64,000 nt of DNA. Origin: Desulfuromonadales bacterium (GTDB lineage: Bacteria; Desulfobacterota; Desulfuromonadia; Geobacterales; Pseudopelobacteraceae). The stretch lies in the NCBI GenBank assembly GCA_013349325.1, contig DUZX01000015.1:1-64000 (forward strand). The letters are read 5' to 3'. Below are positions 23,040-32,591 of this stretch, in pieces. Within the stretch, counting starts at the first letter, position 1; every line of letters begins with the position of its first letter. The position numbers and the translations under genes are program-made. The notes under the pieces were generated by a model. It did not search any database, had not been told where the DNA came from, and saw nothing but the letters and a program-made list of their open reading frames with translations.

Positions 23040-24023
23040 ATGGCAAACGCAGTTACTAAAATACCAGTATTAAGTGAGGAAGAGGCTTGGTCCCTGCTTG
23101 AAAAAGCTGTATCAAACGGTTTGCCAAAAGGGACGATTCAGCTTAATATCGGAGATTGGTATAACCGACATATCAAGTTTGAGGGTGAACGTTACAACTC
23201 CACAATCACCCCAGATTTAATGCAGGTTTTTATAGATTTGCAAAAAACGATTTATCGTACCTATTCAAAATTGACTTATAATGAGACAAATCACCGATTA
23301 TCAGACGACGAAAAGAAATCTCTTGAAATATTTGTAAAAGTGGAGCCTGGGAGTAGTGATTTCACTGCAATGTTAAACAAAGCCGTAGAGACACTAACAA
23401 AGGGGGCGGTTAACGAAATGCAAGCACATCATTATGTCATCATAATAGTGGCAAGTATCCTTTGCTTGACCGGGACTGTGATGTGGCGGGCCTTCTTAAA
23501 GCATCGCTCTGAGATAAAACAAGCAGACCTTGATTTAGCACTTTCTCAAGAGGAGTCTCATCGACTTGAAATTTTGGGAAATGCAATAAAACGTGAGCCT
23601 TATGTGGGTATTGTGCAGAAAGATAGTGAGGAGTTTCACAATGCTGTCATAAAATGTGGCAAAACTACAGATAGATTTATTGTCGCTGACCAGTATGTAA
23701 ACGGTGAACAAGCTGGGATAATGGCAAGAAATTCACGGTCGCAATCTGAAGAAGTAACTCTCAATGGTGAGTATCGAATTACGAAGGTAGACAGCAAAGA
23801 CCCCGATGTTTTTAAGGTATATTTGGTAGGGAATGGATTGAAAGAGTTTAGCGCAACTTTGGATCGTCAAACTATTATCAGTGGAAAAAATTTGGCTATT
23901 ATTCAGGCTGCTGAATGGGGACAAAAACCAATTCGATTGATGATAGATGGGAAAACAGTCAGGGGAGAAGTTACTTCTGCGAGGATCGTCGATGTTCCAG
24001 ATCGGTTTGCAAGCGGTACATAG
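23040..24023 (+). CDS. Membrane-anchored protein of unknown function
   Basis: This is a 327-residue protein. Residues 1-125 are soluble and look like a folded N-terminal domain. Residues 133-152 (YVIIIVASILCLTGTVMWRA) form one membrane segment. The C-terminal 170 residues are beta-rich (NGEYRITKVDSKDPDVFKVY). GGGGGAG lies very close to the ATG, so initiation strength is uncertain. It follows the nuclease gene in the same A+T-rich stretch and may belong to a defence module. No family is recognised. Confidence 0.6.
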   Translation: MANAVTKIPVLSEEEAWSLLEKAVSNGLPKGTIQLNIGDWYNRHIKFEGERYNSTITPDLMQVFIDLQKTIYRTYSKLTYNETNHRLSDDEKKSLEIFVKVEPGSSDFTAMLNKAVETLTKGAVNEMQAHHYVIIIVASILCLTGTVMWRAFLKHRSEIKQADLDLALSQEESHRLEILGNAIKREPYVGIVQKDSEEFHNAVIKCGKTTDRFIVADQYVNGEQAGIMARNSRSQSEEVTLNGEYRITKVDSKDPDVFKVYLVGNGLKEFSATLDRQTIISGKNLAIIQAAEWGQKPIRLMIDGKTVRGEVTSARIVDVPDRFASGT

Positions 24024-24038
24024 CTTTACTATTTAAAT

Positions 24039-24061
24039 GGGGTGCTGAAAGGCCCCTTTTT
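24039..24061 (+). terminator. Weak intrinsic terminator after the accessory genes
   Basis: GGGG (24039-24042) and CCCC (24053-24056) can pair across a 10-base loop, followed by TTTTT. The stem is short. It lies 15 bases after the last accessory gene. The 159 bases from here to the host gene at 24221 hold no gene I can see and probably include the prophage end. Confidence 0.5.
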
Positions 24062-24220
24062 CTTCTTCCTTTTTATGATTTTCAATGCATCAAACCAACT
24101 TTGAAAACGATGCCGCCGACACCCTTCTTTCAGGCTCATTCCAAGCATCGCTCACCTCATTATGTCAATTTCTGCACACTTATTATATTGCCCCCCTTTA
24201 ATGTCGGAGAGAGATTTTGA

Positions 24221-25048
24221 TCATTTTGCGCTGTTTTTAATAACCTTTCTGACTTCGGCAGAGAAAGGATCCATCTCTTTCAGCTCACCCGCTTTCAGCT
24301 TGCGATACCCTTCCAGCTTGTTGGCGGTGAAATATGCTTTTGCCTCCGGCGTCGCAGCAAAGGCCCATAAGGCGGCATCTATTTTTTTCTGCAGTGCAGC
24401 ATTGCGGTTATTGAGCACATAGACCCGACCGGCCATCGGCTTACTTTCGGCAAGAACACGCAACTGTCCGCGTATCGCCGGTGTCAGTTTCTGATAATTT
24501 GCCAGCGATGTAAACCCGGCAACAGCATCGCCCCCAATGATTAACTGAGCGACACTATCCGAAGCACTGACAAATTTGACTGTTGATGTGTCAAGTTTAT
24601 TGTTCTTCATCCAGTGCAGACCCCACAGCGTAACCAGCGAAGCCGGACTCAGGCCGAGCACCGGTTTTCCCTTCAGGTCAGCTGGTTTGTGTATCGGACC
24701 GGCGTCAGCGACCAGCACTACCGCTTTAAAATCCGCCTTGTAGGTCAAGAGCGGAATATATTTGGCGTCTGTTTCAAAGAGGCGGGCCTGATGACCGGTG
24801 GTGACGGCAAGATCGTACTCCTTGGCCAAACCGCGACGGGCAAAGGTATCGAAATCGGGAGCTGTTACGATTTCAACCGGTTTTCCCAACACCTTTTCCA
24901 GGTACTGGCGTAGCGGTTGATACATTTCAAGAATCACCCGGGCGCTGGTGTGCGGGGCAACACCAATCGAAAACGACTCCCCGGCACGAGCCGTACCGGC
25001 GACCAGAAATGCTACCACAACAAAACATACAAACCGTACTGTTTTCAT
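24221..25048 (-). CDS. PhnD-like periplasmic substrate-binding protein
   Basis: This is a 275-residue protein with a signal peptide (residues 1-22, cleavage after TARA) and the phosphate/phosphonate-binding (PhnD) fold: SIGVAPHTSARVILEMYQPL, PDFDTFARRGLAKEYDLAVT. Such proteins bind phosphonates or similar anions. No ABC permease or ATPase is nearby. It follows the HD-GYP regulator with a 10-base gap, which suggests a sensory rather than transport role. Confidence 0.8.
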   Translation of the reverse strand: MKTVRFVCFVVVAFLVAGTARAGESFSIGVAPHTSARVILEMYQPLRQYLEKVLGKPVEIVTAPDFDTFARRGLAKEYDLAVTTGHQARLFETDAKYIPLLTYKADFKAVVLVADAGPIHKPADLKGKPVLGLSPASLVTLWGLHWMKNNKLDTSTVKFVSASDSVAQLIIGGDAVAGFTSLANYQKLTPAIRGQLRVLAESKPMAGRVYVLNNRNAALQKKIDAALWAFAATPEAKAYFTANKLEGYRKLKAGELKEMDPFSAEVRKVIKNSAK

Positions 25049-25058
25049 TTTTCCCTCC

Positions 25059-26165
25059 TCAGGTCATTTTTTCTGCATCACTCATATGGACATGCTCTTC
25101 AAACTCATCTTTCAAGGTTTCCCGGATTGCAACAAAGCTGTTGATATGGGTGCGGAAGAGGTCATACAGATCAGGATCGAAAAACTCCCCGCGCCCTTCA
25201 TCCATGATAGCGAGCGTTTTTTCAAGCGGGAAGGCTTTCTTATACGGACGTTCGGAACTCAGGGCGTCAAATACATCAACAATCATGACAATCCGGGCAT
25301 AGATATGAATATCATTCCCTTTCATTCCGGACGGATAGCCGCTACCATCCCACTTTTCGTGGTGCTGCAGGGCGATAAAGGCGCCGGCGTTCAGCAGCGG
25401 GTAGTTGACAGCATCGGCCAGAATTGATCCTCCGATGGTCGTATGCTGCTTCATGATTTCGAATTCGTCAATATCCAGTTTGCCCGGCTTGAGCAGAATC
25501 TTGTCGGGAATTCCTATTTTACCGACGTCGTGCAACGGAGAAGACTTGCGCAGAATTTCGCACTGCTCAGCGCTCAGCCTGGCCAACAGCCCCAGCTCTT
25601 TGGACAGCTCGCTGATGCGGCGCGTATGCATGCCGGTTTCCTGATCCCGGAATTCGGAAGCCTTACCGAGACGGATCGATATTTCGTATTCTGCATCCTG
25701 GGAAAATTTGAGTGCTTTTTGGAGATCGGCTGTTTTCTTAACGACCTCCTCCTCCAGAATACTGTTCATATTTTTGGTCATATCGGACAGCTTTTTACTG
25801 CGAACGTGATTCATGACCCGCAAGCGCAACTCTTCCGGATTGTACGGTTTAGGGATAAAATCATTTGCTCCCAGGGCCAGCATACGTGTCACTTCGCTGG
25901 TTCCGGCGGTTACCACGATGACGGGAATATCGCGCCAGTCAAAACTCTGCTTGATGTGCTTGATCGTTTCGTAACCATCCATGACCGGCATTTCCAGATC
26001 CAGAAGGACAACATCGACACCCGGTTCCTGCTCCATCACCAGCAGCGCCTCCCGACCATTTCCGGCCTTGAGGATTCTGCCGCCCAACTCGGAAAGCATC
26101 AGCTCGAGCATTTCAAGATTCATGCTGTCATCGTCAACGGTAAGTATCGTCACGTTATCAAACAT
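25059..26165 (-). CDS. Response regulator with HD-GYP phosphodiesterase domain
   Basis: This is a 368-residue protein. Residues 1-125 are a receiver domain with the phospho-acceptor Asp in DLEMPVMDGYE (around 57). Residues 165-350 are an HD-GYP domain with LHDVGKIGIPDKIL (HD, around 208) and HHEKWDGSGYPSGMKG (GYP, around 270). It is predicted to break down c-di-GMP when phosphorylated, probably by the hybrid kinase encoded just upstream. Confidence 0.9.
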   Translation of the reverse strand: MFDNVTILTVDDDSMNLEMLELMLSELGGRILKAGNGREALLVMEQEPGVDVVLLDLEMPVMDGYETIKHIKQSFDWRDIPVIVVTAGTSEVTRMLALGANDFIPKPYNPEELRLRVMNHVRSKKLSDMTKNMNSILEEEVVKKTADLQKALKFSQDAEYEISIRLGKASEFRDQETGMHTRRISELSKELGLLARLSAEQCEILRKSSPLHDVGKIGIPDKILLKPGKLDIDEFEIMKQHTTIGGSILADAVNYPLLNAGAFIALQHHEKWDGSGYPSGMKGNDIHIYARIVMIVDVFDALSSERPYKKAFPLEKTLAIMDEGRGEFFDPDLYDLFRTHINSFVAIRETLKDEFEEHVHMSDAEKMT

Positions 26166-26183
26166 ATCTTCCTCCAGAGGTGG

Positions 26184-29100
26184 TTACCTGTATGCGGCTT
26201 GGCCGGAGATTTCCCGCTGAAACGCCGCGTGATCCTCGTTAAGCTGCGACAACAGTGCTACCGCTTCATCAAGCTGCCCTTCACGCGCACGTGTCTCCAG
26301 AGTGGCGGCGGTCGCCCGCATGCGACTGGCAGAAATGTTGGCGGCAGCCCCCTTGATGGTATGAGCCTGGATACGAACCTGCTCCCCGTCGTTCTGCGCA
26401 ATCGCCGCTGCGAGAAGCTCCAGGTATCCGGCGACGTTTTTGAGGAACATTCCGACAAAGCGCGCAACCATCTCTTCACGCCCACCGAGACGCTCAAGAA
26501 GATCGCTACGGTTGAAAACCGGCGCGAGCTCTACCTGTTCTGTCAGACCAGTCTGACAGGTCTGAGGAGTCAGACTGGTCTGACTTCCGCCACATTCTCC
26601 CAGCAGTTTTTCAAGCAACGCCAGAATTTCGACCGGGCGCGCCGGTTTGGAAAGATAGGCATCCATACCTGCTGAAAGGCATTTTTCGCGGTCACCCTGC
26701 AAGGCATAGGCGGTCATGGCAACAATCGGGGTTCGAGCGGCGTCGTGCGCCGCTTCAATGGCCCGTATCGCGCTGACCGCTCCATACCCATCAAGAACCG
26801 GCATCTGCATATCCATAAAGATAACGTCAAATTCGCCCTGGGAAAACCGGTCAACCGCTTCGCGCCCATTCTCGGCCATCGTTATGCGGTGACCATGTTT
26901 TTCAAGCGTGGCCCGCAGAAGTTCACGGTTGATCTCGACATCATCAACCACCAGGATCGAACAGCGCTGCTGCTCCTCCCGTACGGTATGCCGGGTTACC
27001 AGGTTTACATTCAGCTGTTTTCCGCTGAGAATGGCTTCCAGCGAATCGTGCAACTCAGCCATGACAACCGGCTTGGTCAGGTACCCCTCTATGCGGAGAT
27101 CCTGGCAGCGACGGGCGTCACCTCGCATGCCGGCGCTCGGCAATATCAGGATCTGCAGCGAATCGTACTCTGCCATCTGACGCACCCTGGAACACAGTTC
27201 CCAACCGTCGGTACCCGGCATCTGGACGTCGGTAAGCATGATTCGCGGCAGATTCCCGACACTGCGCATGCGATCCAGCGTTGCGAGCGCCTCATCGGCA
27301 TTCGCTGCCAGCGTAACCGGCATCCGCCAGCGGAACAGAAAGCCGCTCAGCATCTGGCGGTTGATGTCGTTATCGTCAACAATCAGAGCCGAAATACCTT
27401 CCAGACTCCCGACCGTCGGTACTTCAGCTGCGACCTCCTGCTGCACGCCGCACCGAAGCGTAAAACTGAAACAGCTCCCTTCACCCGGTGTGCTGGTTAC
27501 TGATAGTTCACCATCCAGTATACTGACCAGGCGCTTTGAAATAGCAAGTCCGAGACCGGTGCCGCCATACTTTTTGGTCGTTGTGGCATCCCCCTGCTCG
27601 AATGCGTTAAAAATACGCTGCTGCTGTTCTTCGGAAATACCGATGCCGTTATCGCGCACATCAAACTTCAGCAGCACCCCGGACGGCGTTTCCTCTACCA
27701 GACTGACGATGACGCCGATTTCCCCCCGCTCGGTAAATTTCACGGCATTACCAGTCAGATTGATCAGTATCTGTCGCAGGCGCCCGGGATCACCGATCAA
27801 CGCATCCGGCACATCCTGTTCGACGTTAAAAACAATTTCCAGCCCCTTTTGGCTGGCCCGTGGAGCCAGGGTACGCAGGGTCTGACCGATCATACTGCGC
27901 AAAAGAAAGTGGGAAGAATCGATCTCGACGTGTCCGGCTTCGATCTTCGAGTAATCCAGCACATCGTTAATAATCGACAGCAGATTGTCAGCCGACGTTT
28001 TGATAGAGCGCAGGTAGTCGATCTGCTCACGCCCCAGATCGGTTTCCAACACCAGTTCCGTCATGCCGATAATTCCGTTCATGGGGGTACGGATCTCATG
28101 GCTCATATTGGCCAGAAATTCACTCTTGGCGCGGTTGGCCGCTTCAGCCGTGTCTTTGGCGGCCTGCAAAAGGACATTCTGCTCGGCGATGGCCTTCTCT
28201 CTAATACGGGTCTCTTCCAGACGGCTATTCAGCGCTGCTGTTCGAATGCTGTTTCTGGTAATTGCCACAGCACCGAACAGAATCAGCAGACCGATACCGC
28301 CTGTTACCACCAGAAGACGGCGAGGTGAATCCTCATTTACCTCGACCGCCGGTATGTAGAGAGCTATGGCGAACGGCGTTGCATCGATGGAAACCCTGAA
28401 GGCTGTCATTTCCAGCGATTCCTTACCAGGAATCGGCACAAGAAAATGGATCGGCTCACGCTCTCTCAGGTTATGGGCAAGCGGCAGCTGTTCATAGGTG
28501 AAGAGCAGCGAATCATCTATGGACGTGTAGAGATATGATTTTTCATACATCATCGAAAAGAGGCTCGTACGACTGGATTTATCGGCAAGGAAATGATGGT
28601 AAATTTCTGATGGAGAGAGCCAGGCCAGAATATGCCCCTGCAGGCTCCCTTTGAAAAAGAATGGCACCGAGATACCGATAGATGCAGCTTCATCCTCGCC
28701 TGACGCAAAATATACCGGCTTTTTCTGCTGGTTACGAGCATACGTCTTCCATGCCGCTTCATCTCCCTTATGAAGTTTGCTGCCGGCTGCTCTGATATCA
28801 AGCAGTTTATGTCCGCCTGAATCAAGAAAAACTATCCGTTTGTAGATCGGAATATCGTCGATCTTCTTCTTTTTCTGGAAGGCGGTGAAAACGGTGCGCA
28901 TCTCATCCAGGCTGGTAGCCAACCCATATTCCATCGACATGCCGAGCGCCACGTTTTCAAAATAGGCCGACAGATCCCGATGCGCAGCCAGATCCGACAG
29001 ATCGGTCAACTGTTCCGAAAAAAAATAGCTGAGTGCCTGAGCCCGTTTGTCCGCGTCCTGGAGCAGATGAAGACGTCCGGAGCGCTGTAGTTCACTGCGC

Positions 29101-29201
29101 GAGCGGTAAAGATCGGTCAACAGAAACCCCAGATACGCGACCAGGGCAAGAGCGATCAGAAACGGCGCAATGCGCTGTATGGAGGTAAGGATTCTGGTCA
29201 T
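26184..29201 (-). CDS. Hybrid sensor histidine kinase (HisKA, HATPase, REC, REC, HPt)
   Basis: This is a 1005-residue membrane kinase. Two membrane segments (about 13-31 and 296-315) bracket a periplasmic sensor region. A HisKA domain with phospho-His in [12 protein letters not shown] (around 366), a HATPase with [10 protein letters not shown], two receivers ([11 protein letters not shown] around 659; [11 protein letters not shown] around 796) and an HPt domain ([11 protein letters not shown], around 947) give a full phosphorelay. The linker between the second receiver and HPt is encoded by a palindromic repeat (26542-26584). It is likely the partner of the HD-GYP regulator 18 bases downstream. 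Confidence 0.92.
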   Translation of the reverse strand: MTRILTSIQRIAPFLIALALVAYLGFLLTDLYRSRSELQRSGRLHLLQDADKRAQALSYFFSEQLTDLSDLAAHRDLSAYFENVALGMSMEYGLATSLDEMRTVFTAFQKKKKIDDIPIYKRIVFLDSGGHKLLDIRAAGSKLHKGDEAAWKTYARNQQKKPVYFASGEDEAASIGISVPFFFKGSLQGHILAWLSPSEIYHHFLADKSSRTSLFSMMYEKSYLYTSIDDSLLFTYEQLPLAHNLREREPIHFLVPIPGKESLEMTAFRVSIDATPFAIALYIPAVEVNEDSPRRLLVVTGGIGLLILFGAVAITRNSIRTAALNSRLEETRIREKAIAEQNVLLQAAKDTAEAANRAKSEFLANMSHEIRTPMNGIIGMTELVLETDLGREQIDYLRSIKTSADNLLSIINDVLDYSKIEAGHVEIDSSHFLLRSMIGQTLRTLAPRASQKGLEIVFNVEQDVPDALIGDPGRLRQILINLTGNAVKFTERGEIGVIVSLVEETPSGVLLKFDVRDNGIGISEEQQQRIFNAFEQGDATTTKKYGGTGLGLAISKRLVSILDGELSVTSTPGEGSCFSFTLRCGVQQEVAAEVPTVGSLEGISALIVDDNDINRQMLSGFLFRWRMPVTLAANADEALATLDRMRSVGNLPRIMLTDVQMPGTDGWELCSRVRQMAEYDSLQILILPSAGMRGDARRCQDLRIEGYLTKPVVMAELHDSLEAILSGKQLNVNLVTRHTVREEQQRCSILVVDDVEINRELLRATLEKHGHRITMAENGREAVDRFSQGEFDVIFMDMQMPVLDGYGAVSAIRAIEAAHDAARTPIVAMTAYALQGDREKCLSAGMDAYLSKPARPVEILALLEKLLGECGGSQTSLTPQTCQTGLTEQVELAPVFNRSDLLERLGGREEMVARFVGMFLKNVAGYLELLAAAIAQNDGEQVRIQAHTIKGAAANISASRMRATAATLETRAREGQLDEAVALLSQLNEDHAAFQREISGQAAYR
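26542..26584. repeat. Perfect 16-base inverted repeat inside kinase linker
   Basis: GTCAGACCAGTCTGAC (26542-26557) and GTCAGACTGGTCTGAC (26569-26584) are exact reverse complements with an 11-base centre. The region encodes the linker segment around [15 protein letters not shown]. Each arm is itself built from GTCAGAC / GTCTGAC units. It is a different family from the TTCGACTCCGCTCA repeats. Confidence 0.9.
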
Positions 29202-29250
29202 GAATGAGTGTAGATGCCGGGAGAACAGCTGTGTGTCTCCCGGCGTCAGG

Positions 29251-30132
29251 CTATTTCATGCCTTTGAAGAATTCGGGGAAATAACGGGTGGCAGTCGGGT
29301 AATACTTTTTGATCAGCGCCAGATAGGTGCCGTCATGCTGCGTTTTTTTTACGAAGGCGTTGTAGGCAGCCAGCAGCTGCGGTGAAGTTTTCGGGAAGGC
29401 GGCCGCCATCTGCTGTTTGTCGGAAACCGGGCCGATTATTTTGAGTTTGCCCTTCCATTTGTCGAGGGCTACCAGGGCATCCGGAACGTCCAGAATCGTC
29501 AGGTCGGCCTCTTTGTTGAGGACCGCCGGTGCCATCTCATTCAAGTTGCCGGTGCGGCAGACAACTTTGGCGCCGGTGGCATCCAGGCTGTACAGCCCCG
29601 GATCCAGACAGGTTTTTTCCATCGCCAGGACAGTTTTTCCCTTCATCTGTGCTTTGGTAAGCACAATATCCTTGGCAACATTTTTGGTCGGCTTGATCGG
29701 TTTGACCGGTGAGTCGGCACGCGCAATCAACCAGATCTGGTTGGGGAAGGTCGGGGTGGCAAAGTCAACGACCTGCTGCCGCCAGGGGAGCACGGTAAAG
29801 CCATTGGCAATGATATCGCCCCTGACCGGCGCTTCCTCAAGCAGCTCCGCTTTTCCGGCAGCAACCTTGACCTTCCTGCCTATCAGTTCTTGTACGACCA
29901 CTCCCCAGCCGCCGCTTTCAACAAATTCGTATGTGACCCCCAGCGACTTGGCAAACATTTTTGTCAGCTCAACTTCCATACCGTCGCCAGCTCCGGAAAT
30001 GAAGTTGGCGTACGGAATACCAACATGCCGCAGCACACCGCGCGCCTTGATATCGTCCAGGTCTCCTGCAACCGCTGCGGTTGCACCAGCTACCGTGAAA
30101 AGCATCACTGCCGCCATAATCAGTCGCTTCAT
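29251..30132 (-). CDS. Extracellular solute-binding protein, family 3-like
   Basis: This is a 293-residue periplasmic protein with signal peptide [20 protein letters not shown] and the SBP_bac_3 pattern ([38 protein letters not shown]). The ATG at 30132 has AGAGGAGG nine bases upstream; the longer frame would add an unusual N-terminus before the signal. No transporter genes are adjacent. It precedes the hybrid kinase and may feed it a signal. Confidence 0.82.
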   Translation of the reverse strand: MKRLIMAAVMLFTVAGATAAVAGDLDDIKARGVLRHVGIPYANFISGAGDGMEVELTKMFAKSLGVTYEFVESGGWGVVVQELIGRKVKVAAGKAELLEEAPVRGDIIANGFTVLPWRQQVVDFATPTFPNQIWLIARADSPVKPIKPTKNVAKDIVLTKAQMKGKTVLAMEKTCLDPGLYSLDATGAKVVCRTGNLNEMAPAVLNKEADLTILDVPDALVALDKWKGKLKIIGPVSDKQQMAAAFPKTSPQLLAAYNAFVKKTQHDGTYLALIKKYYPTATRYFPEFFKGMK

Positions 30133-30164
30133 AGATTTCAACCTCCTCTGCTTTGATGGGAGTC

Positions 30165-30572
30165 TCAAATGACACCTTTGGTATTAAGAAAATCGCCAAA
30201 CTTTTTGTCGATGATATGGATATGATCCATCAGCCAGTCGCGCAGAAACATCAGTACATTTATCATCATGATCGGCGCCCCGGAATCGTATTTCCGCAGC
30301 AGTCCACGCACCTGGTTGATTAATTTCTCATGCTGCTCCATATGGGCGACCGCGTCAGGATAATCATGGGTCTTCATCAGACTTTCCTCGGCAGCAAAAT
30401 GGTACTCGGTGTAGTCCATCAATCCCTTCAGCGTCTTACCGAGGGCCTCTGCGCCGTTACCGTCAATCACGGCATCGTGCAATCCGTTGATCAAGGCCAG
30501 TAACTGCTGGTGCTGGTCATTAATTATCGCATTCTTGACATCCAGCGAATCATTCCATTCCATCAGTGCCAT
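30165..30572 (-). CDS. Bacteriohemerythrin
   Basis: This is a 135-residue hemerythrin-like oxygen-binding protein. The diiron ligands sit in INDQHQQLL, YTEYHFAAEESLM, AHMEQHEKL and DHIHIIDKKFGDFL. The start MALMEWNDSLDVKN has AAGGA upstream; a longer frame lacks it. Such proteins store or sense oxygen and are common in Geobacter-type bacteria. A good promoter lies at 30651-30679. It heads the signalling block. Confidence 0.9.
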   Translation of the reverse strand: MALMEWNDSLDVKNAIINDQHQQLLALINGLHDAVIDGNGAEALGKTLKGLMDYTEYHFAAEESLMKTHDYPDAVAHMEQHEKLINQVRGLLRKYDSGAPIMMINVLMFLRDWLMDHIHIIDKKFGDFLNTKGVI

Positions 30573-30650
30573 AAGAGCGTTCCTTTTATGCGCGAACAAT
30601 TTTTAAAATACCGCATCACAACACCATAATAACCTGTTTTTGTTACATTT

Positions 30651-30679
30651 GTTGTATCCAAGCTACAAGTGAATGTCAA
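30651..30679 (-). promoter_or_regulatory. Sigma-70-type promoter for bacteriohemerythrin block
   Basis: On the minus strand TTGACA (complement of 30674-30679), a 17-base spacer, then TACAAC (complement of 30651-30656). Predicted transcription starts about 70 bases before the bacteriohemerythrin ATG. Confidence 0.6.
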
Positions 30680-30728
30680 GGTGGAAATCAGTTTTTCCGT
30701 CAGGAACCAATCACCGGCTGCACAGATT

Positions 30729-31421
30729 TCATCTGACTGCCCAGGTCAGATATTGTGCTCCGTAGGGAACTTTGCGCAGAAGAGGCTCACAGGCACGCAA
30801 CGGCCCTGACCATGTTGGGAAAAATGCATAGAACTCCTGGCATTTCACATTGAAACCCGATGACATCAGCACACACTGCATTTCAGCAGCGGAGAGAGCT
30901 ACCACACCTTCGTCAAACGGGTTATCGCGCATGGCTTTCAGCATAAGCGGGTTGCGAGGATTGTTCTCGAAAACAAAGAGATTACCACTCGGCTTTAGCG
31001 AGGTTTTCACTGCGGAAACGACTCCGGGAAGCGTGGAAAGAGCTATATGATGAAAGGTGCCGTTGCTGTAAATCGTGTCAAATACGGACGTACCGAGATC
31101 TCTGTTATCAGCTGAAATGCAGTGAAACTCGGCATTACTGATACCCAACTCTTTCGCAGCTGCAATTGAATCATGAGAAGTATCGACCCCTACTATGTGA
31201 GCTACAGGAAAGAACCTCCGCATAATGAGCGCGGTTGCGCCAATCCCGCAGCCAAAGTCAAGTATACTGCTCGGCGTCTTTATTGACGCTGTCAACAGCT
31301 TTTTTCGCATCAGATTCAGGCGCATCTCGACAAAATATTCATAACTGCCGCCGCTCAAGCGTGCAACCCGATTGATAATATCGCGATAACTATCGGTGTA
31401 GTGGTTGAAGTCAGTACTCAT
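30729..31421 (-). CDS. Class I SAM-dependent methyltransferase
   Basis: This is a 230-residue methyltransferase with SAM-binding motif ILDFGCGIGATALIMR (about residues 53-68) and acidic loop IVGVDTSHDS. It overlaps the glycosyltransferase gene by 11 bases, so it likely acts on the same lipid- or glycan-linked product. The substrate is unknown. Confidence 0.82.
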   Translation of the reverse strand: MSTDFNHYTDSYRDIINRVARLSGGSYEYFVEMRLNLMRKKLLTASIKTPSSILDFGCGIGATALIMRRFFPVAHIVGVDTSHDSIAAAKELGISNAEFHCISADNRDLGTSVFDTIYSNGTFHHIALSTLPGVVSAVKTSLKPSGNLFVFENNPRNPLMLKAMRDNPFDEGVVALSAAEMQCVLMSSGFNVKCQEFYAFFPTWSGPLRACEPLLRKVPYGAQYLTWAVR

Positions 31422-32565
31422 CGACGTGTTGATCTGGCGGATTGGTTTTGAGAAACAGTAATGACAGAATGAACCCGTTAAACGCGCTTTGAATGGAGAC
31501 GGTAATGGCTGTAAATGACAGTACCATGATATTTTGAATTGTCACGGCCTCAGGTGACCCCAATGAGGGCGCGACAGCGATGCCTGCGATGCCGCAGAAA
31601 AACAAGATGATTGAGCCGATCAGCAGCTTTTCGAGCGTTACTCGCTTGATAAGCGTCTGAAAAGAGTTGTCAGCAGGCAAAATACCGTTGAGATGGCTGT
31701 ACAGCTTTGCAAAAATCCCCGAAAAAATGATCTGAGTGCCCAGTACAACCAGACAGTACAACAGCAACTGAATGAAAAAAATGAAATTCGATTTCATGAG
31801 CGTGCCGCCCCACATCAGCAGGAACAGATCACCCAGGACACCGCCACCCAGCAGACATAATCCGGGCACTATGAAAAGCCAGAACGGTGAATGGAGCAGC
31901 ATGAAGCGCAGGTGACGCCAACCATCGCGCCAACGCCTGAGATGCGGAGGACGGTTGCGACCATCCTTGAACAGGGTAATCGGTTCTTCGGTGATTCGCA
32001 GACCGGAGAGCTTTGACTTGATGACCATTTCTGTCGCCCATTCCATGCCGGTTGTTACCAGTCCCAGGGCCATGACTTTTTCACGGTCAAAGGCGCGCAT
32101 ACCGCAATGGAAATCACTGATGGCGGAGTTGAACAGCCATTTTCCTATCCCTGTCAGCACGGGATTACCCACGTAGCGGTTCAGAACCGGCATGGCGCCC
32201 GGCATAATCGTCCCCTTGAGACGAGTGCCCATACAGACGTCAAAGCCCTCCCGTACACGCTCAATCAGCGGAAATGCTTCGTCGAAGTGATAACTGTCAT
32301 CACTGTCTCCCATCACGATATACCTACCGCGAGCCTGGCTGATTCCAAACTGTAATGCTGCGCCATACCCGCGCTGCGGACATTCAACGACCCGCGCCCC
32401 CAGACTGAAGGCAAGCTCCTGGCTGCCATCAGTTGAACCGTTGTCAGAGATGAGTATTTCACCGTCGATGTGCCGCGTTTTCAGCAACTGACGCGCTCTG
32501 GAGATACAGACCGCCAGGGTTTCAAACTCGTTAAGGCAGGGCATGAGGATGGTCAATTCGAGCAA
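31411..32565 (-). CDS. GT2 glycosyltransferase with membrane C-terminus (DPM1-like)
   Basis: This 384-residue protein starts with TTG (AAGGAG site nearby). Residues 1-230 are a GT2 domain (LTILMPCLNEFETL; ISDNGSTDGSQ; MGDSDDSYHF). About four membrane segments follow in residues 230-380. Enzymes of this build usually transfer a sugar to polyprenyl phosphate. The PMT-like enzyme encoded upstream could use that lipid-linked sugar. Confidence 0.82.
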   Translation of the reverse strand: MLELTILMPCLNEFETLAVCISRARQLLKTRHIDGEILISDNGSTDGSQELAFSLGARVVECPQRGYGAALQFGISQARGRYIVMGDSDDSYHFDEAFPLIERVREGFDVCMGTRLKGTIMPGAMPVLNRYVGNPVLTGIGKWLFNSAISDFHCGMRAFDREKVMALGLVTTGMEWATEMVIKSKLSGLRITEEPITLFKDGRNRPPHLRRWRDGWRHLRFMLLHSPFWLFIVPGLCLLGGGVLGDLFLLMWGGTLMKSNFIFFIQLLLYCLVVLGTQIIFSGIFAKLYSHLNGILPADNSFQTLIKRVTLEKLLIGSIILFFCGIAGIAVAPSLGSPEAVTIQNIMVLSFTAITVSIQSAFNGFILSLLFLKTNPPDQHVDEY

Positions 32566-32591
32566 AAAAGAAACTCCTTGAGCTGTTCAAA

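Larger units (their letters stand above)
1..24062. mobile_element. Mu-like transposable prophage (one end; left side outside window)
   Basis: The set MuA-type transposase, MuB-type ATPase, GemA, Gam, Mor-like activator, HU-like protein, Ner-like regulator and divergent repressor identifies a transposable Mu-like phage. Late genes (lysin, terminase, portal, capsid, tail) follow in the usual order and leave the window at position 1. The repressor end lies to the right. The core ends near 20640. Three A+T-rich genes (20687-24023) probably belong to the element because they sit between the repressor and the first clear host gene at 24221. I found no convincing TG...CA end or transposase-binding repeats in 24024-24220, so the right boundary is a guess. 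Confidence 0.85.

Noticed and set aside
24024-24220. Prophage end or transposase binding repeats
   Set aside because: I looked for TG/CA ends and repeated motifs and found only loosely similar fragments; no target duplication can be checked because the other end is outside the window.
25443-26675. Plus-strand frame of 410 codons
   Set aside because: It is antisense to the HD-GYP regulator and hybrid kinase, which have full domain sets.
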